Position numbers and translations under genes: made by a program
The notes under the pieces: generated by a model
What the model saw: only the letters and a program-made list of their open reading frames with translations
The model's database searches: none
Told to the model about the DNA's origin: nothing
NCBI GenBank assembly: GCA_031269355.1
Contig: JAISZG010000034.1
Location: forward strand, 19,911 to 83,910
Source: Oscillospiraceae bacterium
GTDB lineage: Bacteria; Bacillota; Clostridia; Christensenellales; Aristaeellaceae
Reading direction: 5' to 3'
DNA: 64,000 nt
Shown here: positions 8,769 through 17,024 of the stretch, one piece after another
Numbering within the stretch: position 1 is the first letter of the stretch
How the letters are laid out: each line of letters begins with the position of its first letter

Positions 8769-10073
8769 GTGCTTGCCATGCGCGGGAAGGCATTGAACCT
8801 CGATACCCGCGAACCGGCGACGGACGAAAAGTCCGTAGGAATAGGAGAGTGGCATCCGGCTATGAGAGCTTTCGCTGATAAAGGTAAGCGGTACGAGCGG
8901 GTACGGGGCGCAGTCCCGTCTCGTTCGGGGGCGTTGGGGGCAGAGCCGCCGTCTAATAAGAAGGGAAAGCGAGCATCTACTCGCGCGATCTTTGCTGCTT
9001 TTTTATTGTTCATGCTTACAGTTTGTTTGTATTTGGAAAGACTTGAATATAATAGCCATGCCGATATATTATTTCCCACAAACTACCATTCGATAATGGA
9101 AGTCAACAACCGGGAAGAGGGTACTTCAGTAATATCTGATACCGATTCATTGAATGCCTATTACCAAAGCTATTCCCGCCAGGAGGGCAGACCTTATACC
9201 ATCAGACAAGACCTACTTTTATCAAGGCTCGCGCACATCAATGCGCCTCAAGGTTTTCGGGGAGAAACCGCAGGCGCAACAGTACGGGAATTATGCGATG
9301 AGGTTGAGCGCATATTGCGTGATGAACCCGAGGACATAGTGCGTCAACTGGGTTGCACCCGCCAAGAGCTGCTGGATTTGACGACCGGTATCGGCGAGCA
9401 CGATATTTTACGCGACTTGGTAATCAAAGAATATATCGAAAGCGCATCCGGTTTGGCGGGGTATGTATTAGAAAAAGACGACGCGATTACTATAACGCTT
9501 CGCGGAACAGATGATATAATCGACGCGCTTGATAACGCGTTATTGCTGCCGTTCAATCTATCCGTTCAGTATCCTGCTATGAATATATTGCTCGCGAAAT
9601 ATAATTACGCGGCGCACATATGGCTCACCGGTCATTCAAAAGGCGGACATAATGCCATATATGCCGCGTCGATCGACCCGCGATGCCGCGCTGCGGGCTT
9701 CAACGCGCCGGGGTTTGGTATTTTCTTAAGCGATTCTCAGCACGATAGATTGGATAACGGTGTTAATTATGTTATCAACGGTGATGTCACAGGATTTCTG
9801 CTATTTCATCTGGAGCGTCGTATTGTTATAGAATCGATAGATTCACCAGTACCCGAAGGATTTTCTCTTAATAAATGGCACAGGTTAGATAATTTCTTTT
9901 CTATCGACGATTTGACCGTGTCGGAAAAGATACTGTCTATCGCAATTTGCAGCGAATGGATTACCCAAATATTATGGTTATCGCTTGTATTTCTTGCTGG
10001 TTATGGAGTAATACGGCTGTGCGCACGGATGTGTAATATTTGCGGCATTCCTATCCAGCGTACAACAAAGTAG
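8769..10073 (+). CDS. Membrane-anchored DUF2974/Mbeg1-like alpha/beta hydrolase
   Basis: A predicted lipase-type hydrolase of 434 residues. The nucleophile elbow GHSKGGHNAIYAA places Ser290, and TLRGTDD nearby fits the oxyanion and acid region of DUF2974 (Mbeg1-like) proteins. A membrane helix lies near residues 71-88 and another near 405-423, so the catalytic domain is probably outside. The start is uncertain: AAGGAG at 8760-8765 serves either GTG 8769, which is close, or ATG 8778, which is far. Residues about 43-65, just before the first helix, are a translated copy of the GC-rich repeat. The gene has a perfect promoter of its own and no partner gene. The substrate is unknown. Confidence 0.72.
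   Translation: MLAMRGKALNLDTREPATDEKSVGIGEWHPAMRAFADKGKRYERVRGAVPSRSGALGAEPPSNKKGKRASTRAIFAAFLLFMLTVCLYLERLEYNSHADILFPTNYHSIMEVNNREEGTSVISDTDSLNAYYQSYSRQEGRPYTIRQDLLLSRLAHINAPQGFRGETAGATVRELCDEVERILRDEPEDIVRQLGCTRQELLDLTTGIGEHDILRDLVIKEYIESASGLAGYVLEKDDAITITLRGTDDIIDALDNALLLPFNLSVQYPAMNILLAKYNYAAHIWLTGHSKGGHNAIYAASIDPRCRAAGFNAPGFGIFLSDSQHDRLDNGVNYVINGDVTGFLLFHLERRIVIESIDSPVPEGFSLNKWHRLDNFFSIDDLTVSEKILSIAICSEWITQILWLSLVFLAGYGVIRLCARMCNICGIPIQRTTK
8896..8962 (+). repeat. GC-rich repeat copy 4, in the hydrolase N-terminus
   Basis: Forward orientation, full length: GCGGGTACGGGGCGCAGTCC, then GTTCGGGGGCGTTGG, then GGGGGCAGAGCC and CGTCTAATAAG. It is read as RVRGAVPS and GAEPPSNKK. Confidence 0.88.
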
Positions 10074-10133
10074 GGAAGCGAAAATTCGAGCGACACGAAA
10101 CCAACGACCAACCGGAATCCAACGCGGTGTATT

Positions 10134-10316
10134 TTACATGTGAAGCCACACAATGCATACAATGTGTATATTAAACGAAAGCGGCGCATAATATCCAGTG
10201 AAGTATGCCAGCGCAATGGACAGCACAAGCAGGATAATGGTTGCGGCGAAGATCAATCCGGCTACCGCGTTGGTTCGCGCTGCGAACGTGCTCAGTGGGA
10301 TTAGGCTGAGGTACAC
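10134..10316 (-). CDS. Possible small membrane protein
   Basis: A 60-residue frame with one or two hydrophobic helices (AGLIFAATIILLVLSIALAYF). GTG at 10316 has GGAGG 5 bases upstream, which is the main support. It is unrecognised and could be chance. It sits convergent to the hydrolase gene and overlaps nothing. Confidence 0.33.
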   Translation of the reverse strand: MYLSLIPLSTFAARTNAVAGLIFAATIILLVLSIALAYFTGYYAPLSFNIHIVCIVWLHM

Positions 10317-10452
10317 CCGATCCTCCACATCCGATCGGATGAATTAAGCAGTGCGAAATTATTTACATCAACAGGAAAGATGTTTGATTATAACGGTTAT
10401 AGAACTGAGTTCGTTTCTAAAATTTCTTTTTTTATGAATACTTTGCGCGCGA

Positions 10453-10480
10453 TTGTCAAAGATAACCGATGTAATAACAT
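10453..10480 (+). promoter_or_regulatory. Possible promoter of DUF1614-spoIIP
   Basis: TTGTCA (10453-10458) and TAACAT (10475-10480) are separated by 16 bases. This is a weak match. A sporulation sigma factor may be used instead and would not be recognised this way. Confidence 0.3.
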
Positions 10481-10503
10481 GTGATATGAAGTGAGGTGCG
10501 AAC

Positions 10504-11157
10504 ATGTCCGTTGGCATGATCCTATTGCTGGTCGCCGCGTTGCTTGTTATATTTGGGCTTGGGCAGCGCGTGCTCGACCGTATGCGACTGAGCGATCGAG
10601 GCGCGCTGATCGCGATGGCCGCGATTTTCATCGGCGGTTTGATTCCAGATATAACGCTTGGTCCCGTTCGGTTCAATATCGGAGGCGCGCTTGTGCCGGT
10701 GCTCATTTGCATATATGTATTGGCTCGGGCGGACTCGCCAGGCGATTTCTGGCGCGGAATCATAGGCGCCGTAATTACCGCAGGCGCGATATACGCGCTT
10801 GATCACTTCCTTCCGTCGGAACCGGAAGCGATCGTATTCGATCCAAACTACATATACGGTATCGCGGCGGGAATTATCGCCTACATACTTGGCCGCTCGA
10901 GACGCGGCGCGTTTATCAGCGCGGTGCTCGGGCTTACGCTATGCGATTTGTTCATAGGGATTATGAATCGCGTGCGGGGCGTCAACCAGATAATTGAGAT
11001 CGGAACCGGCGGAATGCTGGACGCGATCGTTATCTCGGGGATAATAGCGGTGCTTCTGGCGGAGCTGGTCGGCGAAACGATAGAGCGTATTGCTCGCGGG
11101 CGAGGACGACAGGAAGTGGAGGATGGGGCTGTCCGCGACGGGAGGCGTGCGAAGTGA
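10504..11157 (+). CDS. DUF1614 family membrane protein
   Basis: A 217-residue integral membrane protein with about six helices: residues 4-20, 34-50, 57-75, 82-98, 115-130 and 167-190. The middle holds GGLIPDITLGPVRFNIGGALVP, of the DUF1614 type known mainly from Clostridia. The tail is basic and cytoplasmic. GTGAGG lies just before the ATG. Its stop overlaps the start of the SpoIIP gene in GTGA, so the two are translationally coupled and a sporulation-linked role is likely. The molecular function is not known. Confidence 0.7.
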   Translation: MSVGMILLLVAALLVIFGLGQRVLDRMRLSDRGALIAMAAIFIGGLIPDITLGPVRFNIGGALVPVLICIYVLARADSPGDFWRGIIGAVITAGAIYALDHFLPSEPEAIVFDPNYIYGIAAGIIAYILGRSRRGAFISAVLGLTLCDLFIGIMNRVRGVNQIIEIGTGGMLDAIVISGIIAVLLAELVGETIERIARGRGRQEVEDGAVRDGRRAK

Positions 11158-12308
11158 TTAAGCGTGTCGCGATACTGTTGCTTTGCTGCTTGACGTTCGT
11201 CCTGGCTCCGTCGCGCGCATTGGGCGAAGACGATGATTGGAACGATATAGGCGATAACTACTACACTGTAAAACTGGAAAGCGGCGAAGCGCTTTTTACG
11301 GTCGGCGCAGCTGTTTATGTTGATGATCAATATATAAGCGGCGACAACAAGCGATATGTCGTCACTCAGGTGGACGCCGAAAACTATACCGCAACCGCTC
11401 GGTATGACAGCGACGAGGAAATGCCGGCCATCGATTGGTTGAAACCAGCGTTCGCGCCGGTATCTTCAGACACGAGCGGCGGTAGCGGCGATAGACTTAT
11501 CGCTATTTACGCGACTCATACGGATGAATCGTACGTACCGTCAGACGGCACGTCAAGCGAGGACGACGGCGGAGGAATATTGGATGTTGCGGACGCGCTG
11601 AAGTCTGCGTTTGAAAAACAAGGCGTTACCGCAGTAATCGACACCACGTCCCATCTGCCTCACGACTCCGGCGCGTACAGGCGATCTCGCCAAACGGCGG
11701 TATCGCTGATGAAAAAAATGCCAGACGCGCTTATAGACGTACACCGCGACGGCATACCTTCTGCAGAAGAATATCTGACAGAGGTAGAGGGCGTGGATAC
11801 GACGCAGGTTCGCCTTCTAGTAGGGCGTTCGAATCAGAACAGCGAGGCGAATAAAGAATTCGCTAAATCAATTAAAGCGGTTGCGGATGAACAATATCCT
11901 GGATTAATAAAGGATATATTCATCGGTAAAGGAACGTACAATCAGGATTTGACGCCTAACGCAATATTGCTTGAGTTTGGCACTCACACAACCAGCAAAG
12001 AACGCGCGATAAAGGCTACAGATATGATAGCCACTTCGATGACAAGCGTGCTATATGGAAGCGGCGCCGCAGACGGAGTGGGATCGAACACCGGCTCTAA
12101 AGCGGCAGTTCAAAGCGGAAACAGCGGAGTGGGCAAAGGGATTTTATTCCTGGTGATATTCGTGGTCGTAGCGGCGCTAGCGTATGCGTTCCTTGCGACC
12201 GGTTCAGGCAAGGGCATGATGGAAAAGCTTAAGCGCAACACCAGCGAGCTTACAGGCGGCCTGTTAGGAAAGAAGCCCGATAACGATAGGGGCGGGGACG
12301 AAAGCTGA
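11154..12308 (+). CDS. spoIIP: Stage II sporulation protein P-type peptidoglycan hydrolase
   Basis: A protein of 384 residues. A signal sequence lies at residues 3-23 and the enzymatic domain near 115-305, with a C-terminal membrane helix near 326-346. Family motifs are IYATHTDESYVPSDG, DVHRDGIP and LEFGTHTTSKERA, which carry the metal-binding and catalytic residues of SpoIIP. In sporulating Firmicutes this enzyme cleaves septal peptidoglycan during engulfment with SpoIID. The GTG start overlaps the stop of the DUF1614 gene, with GGGAGGCG upstream. The C-terminal anchor differs from Bacillus subtilis SpoIIP, which is held by its N-terminal segment. A role in spore engulfment is inferred from family membership. 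Confidence 0.87.
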   Translation: MIKRVAILLLCCLTFVLAPSRALGEDDDWNDIGDNYYTVKLESGEALFTVGAAVYVDDQYISGDNKRYVVTQVDAENYTATARYDSDEEMPAIDWLKPAFAPVSSDTSGGSGDRLIAIYATHTDESYVPSDGTSSEDDGGGILDVADALKSAFEKQGVTAVIDTTSHLPHDSGAYRRSRQTAVSLMKKMPDALIDVHRDGIPSAEEYLTEVEGVDTTQVRLLVGRSNQNSEANKEFAKSIKAVADEQYPGLIKDIFIGKGTYNQDLTPNAILLEFGTHTTSKERAIKATDMIATSMTSVLYGSGAADGVGSNTGSKAAVQSGNSGVGKGILFLVIFVVVAALAYAFLATGSGKGMMEKLKRNTSELTGGLLGKKPDNDRGGDES

Positions 12309-12330
12309 TCGTTAAACGGGATTACACTTT

Positions 12331-12370
12331 ACGCTGCGGATCACTGGCGAAAGCGGGTTGTCCGCAGCGT
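12331..12370. terminator. Perfect 10-bp inverted repeat between convergent genes
   Basis: ACGCTGCGGA (12331-12340) and TCCGCAGCGT (12361-12370) are perfect complements with a 20-base loop. It lies where two genes converge, so a bidirectional terminator is likely, although no long T tract follows. Confidence 0.45.
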
Positions 12371-12376
12371 ATGCTA

Positions 12377-13549
12377 TCATCCTTGTATGTTTTTTGTTAT
12401 ATATGATCGAATCTGAGTGCTGTTTGTCGTTTTTGTGTATGGAAAATAAACGATCTCAACTTTTTTATCCAAAAAATATCGCTCATAGTTATCAAATCGT
12501 TCCGTACCTTTGTAGTCGCTGCCTACAAAAAGTATGTCATATTTGTATATTTCATATGCTTCGGTATCTTCGTCGCATGCGTCAACCGTTTGATCCACAT
12601 AACGTATACCGCTAATAATCTCTTTGCGCTCCTCAAACGGAATAAACGCTTCCTTACCCTTTCTGGCCGCGCTCTTATGAACTCCAACAATTAAGTAGTC
12701 GCACCTATCCTTTGCGCGGCGGATTAAATTTAGATGCCCAATATGAAATAAATCAAACGTGCCGCTTAGATACCCAACGATACATTGAGGCGTAGAGCTT
12801 TCTCTTCCATTAGCGATTTTATAATTATAGCTTTCTATACCAAACGACATAAAATCCGCATCATGTTTACGGAGAACTTCTTTATAGGTTTCTTCATAAT
12901 CAGGAATAAATAATATTTCTCGCAACAGAATTTTGTCGACGATTGCGCTAGCTAAATTTTTTAGTTCGCTCAGGTCGTTTGGCCGACCGGAAAATTTCGT
13001 TCCGCGAATTGATCCGGGCGAAATTTCCAGTATCCGATTATTGTACCCCTGGCAGGTTAATTCAACGTTTACGCTTTGTATGAAGCTGCATAGCGCCGCT
13101 TTCGAAGCGGCGTAAACTGAAAATAACGGCGAAACAACGCGACCGGCGATACTGCACATCACGCCGCAGAAAAACGCTTTATTCGACGCAATTCTTTTAT
13201 AAAAGTGCTTTATTGCCTTTATTGCCGCCAACTCGTTCACCAATATAAGGTTCGTGATTTCCGCCTGCGTCAGCTTGTCAAAGGAAGCTACCCGTCCAAA
13301 TCCCGCCGTAATTATCAACGTGTCAACGTCGTTGTAATTTTCCAAAAATGAGTAATTGCAGTTAACAAGATTTACAAGCTTAAATATAATATGCTGGCTG
13401 AACTCAAGTTTATACTCATCTGGTATATCGTTCTCATCAGGTTTATGCTTATCAACAATATATATTTTATCATATTTCTTTTGTATCAATTCAATACATA
13501 TTGCCAACCCAATACCGCTGCCGCCGCCCAGAACCAGCGCTTCCTTCAT
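12377..13549 (-). CDS. SDR reductase-TagD-type cytidylyltransferase fusion
   Basis: A two-domain protein of 390 residues. Residues 1-240 are a short-chain dehydrogenase/reductase: the nucleotide loop GGGSGIG at 8-14, then Ser133, Tyr146 and Lys150 (YAASK). Residues 255-390 are a nucleotidyltransferase of the glycerol-3-phosphate cytidylyltransferase (TagD) kind: GTFDLFHIGH at 263-272 and TKTTNSTQIRS near the end. The likely product is a CDP-activated polyol or reduced sugar for a wall or capsule polymer; the substrate is unknown. The start at 13549 has GAGGTG upstream, and the frame beyond it is not conserved in character. The gene is clearly more AT-rich than its neighbours, has its own consensus promoter and interrupts the usual flanks, which suggests horizontal acquisition. 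Confidence 0.8.
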   Translation of the reverse strand: MKEALVLGGGSGIGLAICIELIQKKYDKIYIVDKHKPDENDIPDEYKLEFSQHIIFKLVNLVNCNYSFLENYNDVDTLIITAGFGRVASFDKLTQAEITNLILVNELAAIKAIKHFYKRIASNKAFFCGVMCSIAGRVVSPLFSVYAASKAALCSFIQSVNVELTCQGYNNRILEISPGSIRGTKFSGRPNDLSELKNLASAIVDKILLREILFIPDYEETYKEVLRKHDADFMSFGIESYNYKIANGRESSTPQCIVGYLSGTFDLFHIGHLNLIRRAKDRCDYLIVGVHKSAARKGKEAFIPFEERKEIISGIRYVDQTVDACDEDTEAYEIYKYDILFVGSDYKGTERFDNYERYFLDKKVEIVYFPYTKTTNSTQIRSYITKNIQG

Positions 13550-13646
13550 TACGCACACCTCGCGAATCGTTTGTTTTCTATGCTTTGCGGACGAGTGCCG
13601 GGCGGGATAAATACATTGTACTTCCCCGATTTTTTGCCGCGCTGTT

Positions 13647-13675
13647 ATAGTAGCCGAATAGATCGTCGATGTCAA
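13647..13675 (-). promoter_or_regulatory. Consensus promoter of the SDR-cytidylyltransferase gene
   Basis: On the minus strand, TTGACA (13675-13670), a 17-base spacer and TACTAT (13652-13647). Transcription would begin near 13640, leaving about 90 bases of leader. Confidence 0.8.
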
Positions 13676-13711
13676 CGACCAATAGCAATATGCAAAGATC
13701 AGTTTTAAAAC

Positions 13712-13740
13712 TTCCAATTCCGCAGGAAATGCACTATAAT
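13712..13740 (+). promoter_or_regulatory. Promoter of parA
   Basis: TATAAT (13735-13740) is perfect. The -35 box TTCCAA (13712-13717) is weak, with a 17-base spacer. It lies back to back with the divergent promoter at 13647-13675. Confidence 0.5.
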
Positions 13741-13781
13741 AGAGCCGACGTATACCGCGCTGCGATCCTGGAAGGAGTTAT

Positions 13782-14558
13782 ATGGCAAGAATTGTCGCTG
13801 TTATGAATCAGAAGGGCGGCGTAGGAAAAACGACGACCGTCGTCAATTTATCCGCTTGCGTGGCCGCCAAGTCGCGCCGAGTGCTTGCTATAGATCTCGA
13901 CCCGCAGGCAAATACGACGAGCGGGCTTGGGCGTCAGGCTTCTGAAGGGAAAAGCGTATACGACGTGCTCACCGGCGCTGTTCCGCTGGATGCTATCATA
14001 ATCGACACATCTGCGGAAAGTCTGCGCCTGGCGCCGTCGGATATACGTTTGGCGGCTGCGGAAGTCGAACTTCTTGGCGTAGATAAAAAAGAACACGCGT
14101 TGGAGAAAGCAATTAAACCGACGGTCGGTTTGTTTGACTATATAATAATAGACTGCCCGCCTTCGCTTGGCCAGTTGACGCTAAACGCGCTTACCGCCGC
14201 CGACAGCGTTCTCATCCCGATACAGTGCGAGTATTTCGCGCTAGAGGGTGTAGGCCAATTGATGAAAACAATTCAAATGGTAAAGAGAAATCTAAATCCG
14301 TCACTTGAAATTGAAGGCGTTGTGTTAACAATGCTGGACGGTCGCACAAATCTTGGGCTGCAGGTGGTGCAGCAGGTGAAGAAGCATTTCAAAAGCAAGG
14401 TATACGCCAGCGCGATACCGCGAAATATTCGATTGGGCGAGGCGCCAAGCCACGGATTGCCGGTGAATATTTACGATCCGCGCAGCGCGGGGGCTGCTGC
14501 GTATCAGGAACTCGCGAAAGAGTTCATCTCCCGATGCGAAGGAGGAAATCCGAAATGA
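13782..14558 (+). CDS. parA: Chromosome partitioning ATPase ParA/Soj
   Basis: A ParA-type ATPase of 258 residues that drives chromosome segregation and, in Bacillus, modulates DnaA. The deviant Walker A motif KGGVGKTT is at residues 11-18, with the signature Lys11. Walker B is IIIDCPPSLG. GGAAGGAG precedes the ATG. It overlaps parB by ATGA, so the two are translationally coupled. Length and motifs are normal for chromosomal Soj. These genes usually lie near the replication origin, so the window may be origin-proximal; no parS or dnaA was seen. Confidence 0.95.
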   Translation: MARIVAVMNQKGGVGKTTTVVNLSACVAAKSRRVLAIDLDPQANTTSGLGRQASEGKSVYDVLTGAVPLDAIIIDTSAESLRLAPSDIRLAAAEVELLGVDKKEHALEKAIKPTVGLFDYIIIDCPPSLGQLTLNALTAADSVLIPIQCEYFALEGVGQLMKTIQMVKRNLNPSLEIEGVVLTMLDGRTNLGLQVVQQVKKHFKSKVYASAIPRNIRLGEAPSHGLPVNIYDPRSAGAAAYQELAKEFISRCEGGNPK

Positions 14559-15400
14559 AACCTAAGGGACTCGGCCGCGGGTTGGATGCGCTGCTATCCG
14601 ACGTTTCGGAAGAAAATTCAAATAATATTCGTGAAATTCCGCTTGGAGATATTGATCCGAACCGCGATCAGCCGCGCAAGCAATTCGAGCCGGAGGCTTT
14701 GCGCCAGCTAGCGGATTCGATAGCTCAGGCTGGCATAATACAGCCGATAATCGTGTGCCCGACCGATGGTCGGTATCAAATCGTCGCGGGCGAAAGGCGC
14801 TGGCGCGCCGCGAGATTGGCTGGACTAACGGTGATTCCCGCTATTATTCGCGAGGCGGATACGATTGGTCGGATGGAAATCGCGCTGATTGAGAATCTGC
14901 AGCGCGAGGACTTGAACCCGATGGAGGAAGCGCTCGCGATTCGCGCGCTTATGGATGAATGCGGATTGACGCAGGAGTCTGTCTCTCAGCGATTAGGGCG
15001 CAGCCGCTCCGCTATTGCCAATCAGCTGCGCTTGCTCACCCTACCCGCGCCGATTCAGGAATTGGTTGCTGGCGGGAAGCTATCCGCCGGGCACGCGAGA
15101 ACGCTCGCCGCGCTGGATAATCGTACGCGGCAGATCGCGCTGGCTCAGCGCGCGATCGACGAGGGCTGGTCGGTTCGTATGCTTGAACAGGAACTATCAA
15201 AAAAGGAACAGCCTGCGCGAGTTGCGGTGAACAAAACGCCGCCGCCGGAGTTCGAACGCATCGCGTCGAATGCGCGAGAAACGTTTGGGCTGCGGGTGCA
15301 GGTGTCAGGCTCGCTAAAAAAAGGGCGTATCGTGTTGAGGTACGATCGCCCGGAAGAGCTGGAACATTTCTATTCGCTGTTGGAGGAGATGCGCGGATGA
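14555..15400 (+). CDS. parB: Chromosome partitioning CTPase ParB/Spo0J
   Basis: A DNA-binding CTP-dependent clamp of 281 residues that loads on parS and partners ParA. The N-terminus has the ParA-contacting LGRGLDALL. The ParB/Sulfiredoxin-like domain carries QPRKQF and the arginine box GERRWRAAR. An HTH follows (LTQESVSQRLGRSRSAIAN), with a C-terminal dimer domain. The ATG at 14555 is favoured over the frame's earlier ATG because GGAGG lies 9 bases upstream and the family starts at MKPKGLGRGL. It is coupled at both ends, ATGA with parA and ATGA with the DUF1015 gene, so all three form one operon. Confidence 0.95.
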   Translation: MKPKGLGRGLDALLSDVSEENSNNIREIPLGDIDPNRDQPRKQFEPEALRQLADSIAQAGIIQPIIVCPTDGRYQIVAGERRWRAARLAGLTVIPAIIREADTIGRMEIALIENLQREDLNPMEEALAIRALMDECGLTQESVSQRLGRSRSAIANQLRLLTLPAPIQELVAGGKLSAGHARTLAALDNRTRQIALAQRAIDEGWSVRMLEQELSKKEQPARVAVNKTPPPEFERIASNARETFGLRVQVSGSLKKGRIVLRYDRPEELEHFYSLLEEMRG

Positions 15401-16755
15401 ACGAATCTATTTCGGACGCATTTATCGGAACCGGTCTTGCGCCAGCCGAGATACTTGTGCCTCGCGCTGAAACGGATATTACTCGATGGGCGGTTGTCGC
15501 ATGCGATCAGTTCACCGCGCAGCCAGAATATTGGAATAGCGCGGAAGAGTTCGTAGGCGACGCTCCGTCAACGCTGAAGATGATATTGCCGGAAGCGTTC
15601 CTGAAATTGGAACCCGGTTCGCCGGACGGTCTATCGGCGCTTACTTCCCGTCGCGTGGATAAAATTTACTCCGCGATGCGCGACGCGTTGAACTCAAATG
15701 TTTTCGCGCCGCCAGTACGGGGGCTTGTGTTAACGGAGCGATCTTTTATACCGGAGGGCGGTAAGCAGCGCGCAAAGCGCGTAGGCTTGCTAGCGGCGGT
15801 CGATTTGGAATCATACGACTTTTCACCGGGTTCAGATTCCGCGATCCGTGCGACGGAAGGGACGATTATTGAGCGGATTCCGCCGCGCGTAAGCATCCGC
15901 CGCGCCGCTGCGCTTGAAATTCCGCACGTCCTACTATTGATTCAAGATGCGGCGCGCTCCGTGATCGAACCTATTTATTCGATGCGAGAGAAACTTCGTT
16001 TGTTATACGACGCGCCTCTTATGCTGGGCGGAGGTTCGATTCGCGGATGGGCCGTCGAAGATCCCGCTATGCTGCAATCCTGTGGCGCAGCGCTTCGCGC
16101 GCTTCCGCTAACGGGCGGCGTGCGGGTAGCCGTCGGCGATGGAAATCACTCGTTGGCGGCAGCGCGCGCAATCTGGTTAGAAACGCGAGAATTGTTATCA
16201 GATGAGCAGCGCGCAAATCATCCCGCGCGATACGCGCTTGCTGAAGTTTGCAATTTGTTTGACGACGGCATCGCATTTGAACCGATCCACCGGATAGTAT
16301 ATGGAACAGCAGCGTCCGCGATTATGTTGGAATTCTTCGCGTGGCTTCGCGCGCGCGGAAGTAGACCGCAAGTCTCTATTAACGAAAAGACCGATGGTCT
16401 GTGCGTGGGGGAGTGCTTGCAGGAATTGATATGCATAGGCGTAAACGGGTCATACACGCTAAAGATAGACAATCCGCCCGCTGCGCTGACCGTAGGTACG
16501 CTCCAAAGTTTCCTTGATGATTTTACAGACCGACAGTCTAAACAGACCGAAGTCTATATTGATTATATCCACGGCGCGGACTCGCTGCGCAAGTTTGCCT
16601 CGGAACCAAACCGCGCGGGATTTCTGCTGCCGACGCTTGATAAGCGGTCGTTGTTTGCCGCGATTGTTAAGGACGGCGCGCTGCCGCGTAAAACGTTTTC
16701 GATGGGGAGCGCGCAGGAGAAACGATATTATCTTGAATGCAGGAAACTGCGCTGA
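15397..16755 (+). CDS. DUF1015 family protein
   Basis: A protein of 452 residues in the DUF1015 family. Diagnostic parts are the early WAVVACDQFTAQPEYW, the segment PSTLKMILPEAFL and the motif VGDGNHSLAAAR near residue 248. Some members of this family are free-serine kinases (SbnI and an archaeal ADP-dependent enzyme), so a small-molecule kinase role is possible, but nothing in the context proves it. The start overlaps the parB stop by ATGA, and linkage with parAB is common in Clostridia. It is probably cytosolic: there is no signal peptide and no membrane helix. Confidence 0.85.
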   Translation: MNESISDAFIGTGLAPAEILVPRAETDITRWAVVACDQFTAQPEYWNSAEEFVGDAPSTLKMILPEAFLKLEPGSPDGLSALTSRRVDKIYSAMRDALNSNVFAPPVRGLVLTERSFIPEGGKQRAKRVGLLAAVDLESYDFSPGSDSAIRATEGTIIERIPPRVSIRRAAALEIPHVLLLIQDAARSVIEPIYSMREKLRLLYDAPLMLGGGSIRGWAVEDPAMLQSCGAALRALPLTGGVRVAVGDGNHSLAAARAIWLETRELLSDEQRANHPARYALAEVCNLFDDGIAFEPIHRIVYGTAASAIMLEFFAWLRARGSRPQVSINEKTDGLCVGECLQELICIGVNGSYTLKIDNPPAALTVGTLQSFLDDFTDRQSKQTEVYIDYIHGADSLRKFASEPNRAGFLLPTLDKRSLFAAIVKDGALPRKTFSMGSAQEKRYYLECRKLR

Positions 16756-16770
16756 CGGAGAGGAAAACCC

Positions 16771-16812
16771 ATGCGATATACGCGTTATGCGACGGGGGAT
16801 ATGATATCATGA
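16771..16812 (+). CDS. Possible 13-codon leader peptide
   Basis: A tiny frame (ATG 16771, stop 16810-16812) with GGAGAGG about 7 bases upstream. Its TGA overlaps the start of the next gene in ATGA. That arrangement would pass ribosomes to the Cys-rich gene, whose own ribosome site is poor. It may only be a translational coupling device. Confidence 0.3.
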   Translation: MRYTRYATGDMIS

Positions 16813-17024
16813 TAAACGGCGGCGATTGGCGTATGTGCGTGCTGTGGGATCGCGTATGCATCGAATGCGGAGAATGCAACAATTGTGATCTTGATCCGGA
16901 AAAGATTTGTGACAACTGCATGAAATGCGTCGGTTCGACAAAATGCGAAGGCGCTATATATCGAGCGATTCGAATTGATGGCGTGCTGACGGAAGACGAG
17001 CGGTTGGACGATGAGGAAATATAA
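16809..17024 (+). CDS. Small Cys-rich metal or Fe-S protein
   Basis: A 71-residue protein with a dense cysteine run: CIECGECNNCDLDPEKICDN followed by CMKCVG and a further Cys. The spacing CxxCGxCxxC then CxxCxxC could bind one [4Fe-4S] cluster or zinc. Small proteins of this look occur in Clostridia without assigned function. The ATG at 16809 is preferred since it overlaps the mini frame; ATG 16833 is the alternative. It lies between the DUF1015 gene and an MFS gene whose start it overlaps by 14 bases, so it belongs to the parAB operon. Confidence 0.65.
   Translation: MINGGDWRMCVLWDRVCIECGECNNCDLDPEKICDNCMKCVGSTKCEGAIYRAIRIDGVLTEDERLDDEEI

Noticed and set aside
13700..15400. parS site near parAB
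   Set aside because: No match to the 16-base palindrome with central CACGTG was seen.
16301..16520. Short GC-rich dyads in the DUF1015 gene as repeat copies
   Set aside because: They lack the GTTCGGGG joint and the GTCTAA end that define the repeat family.
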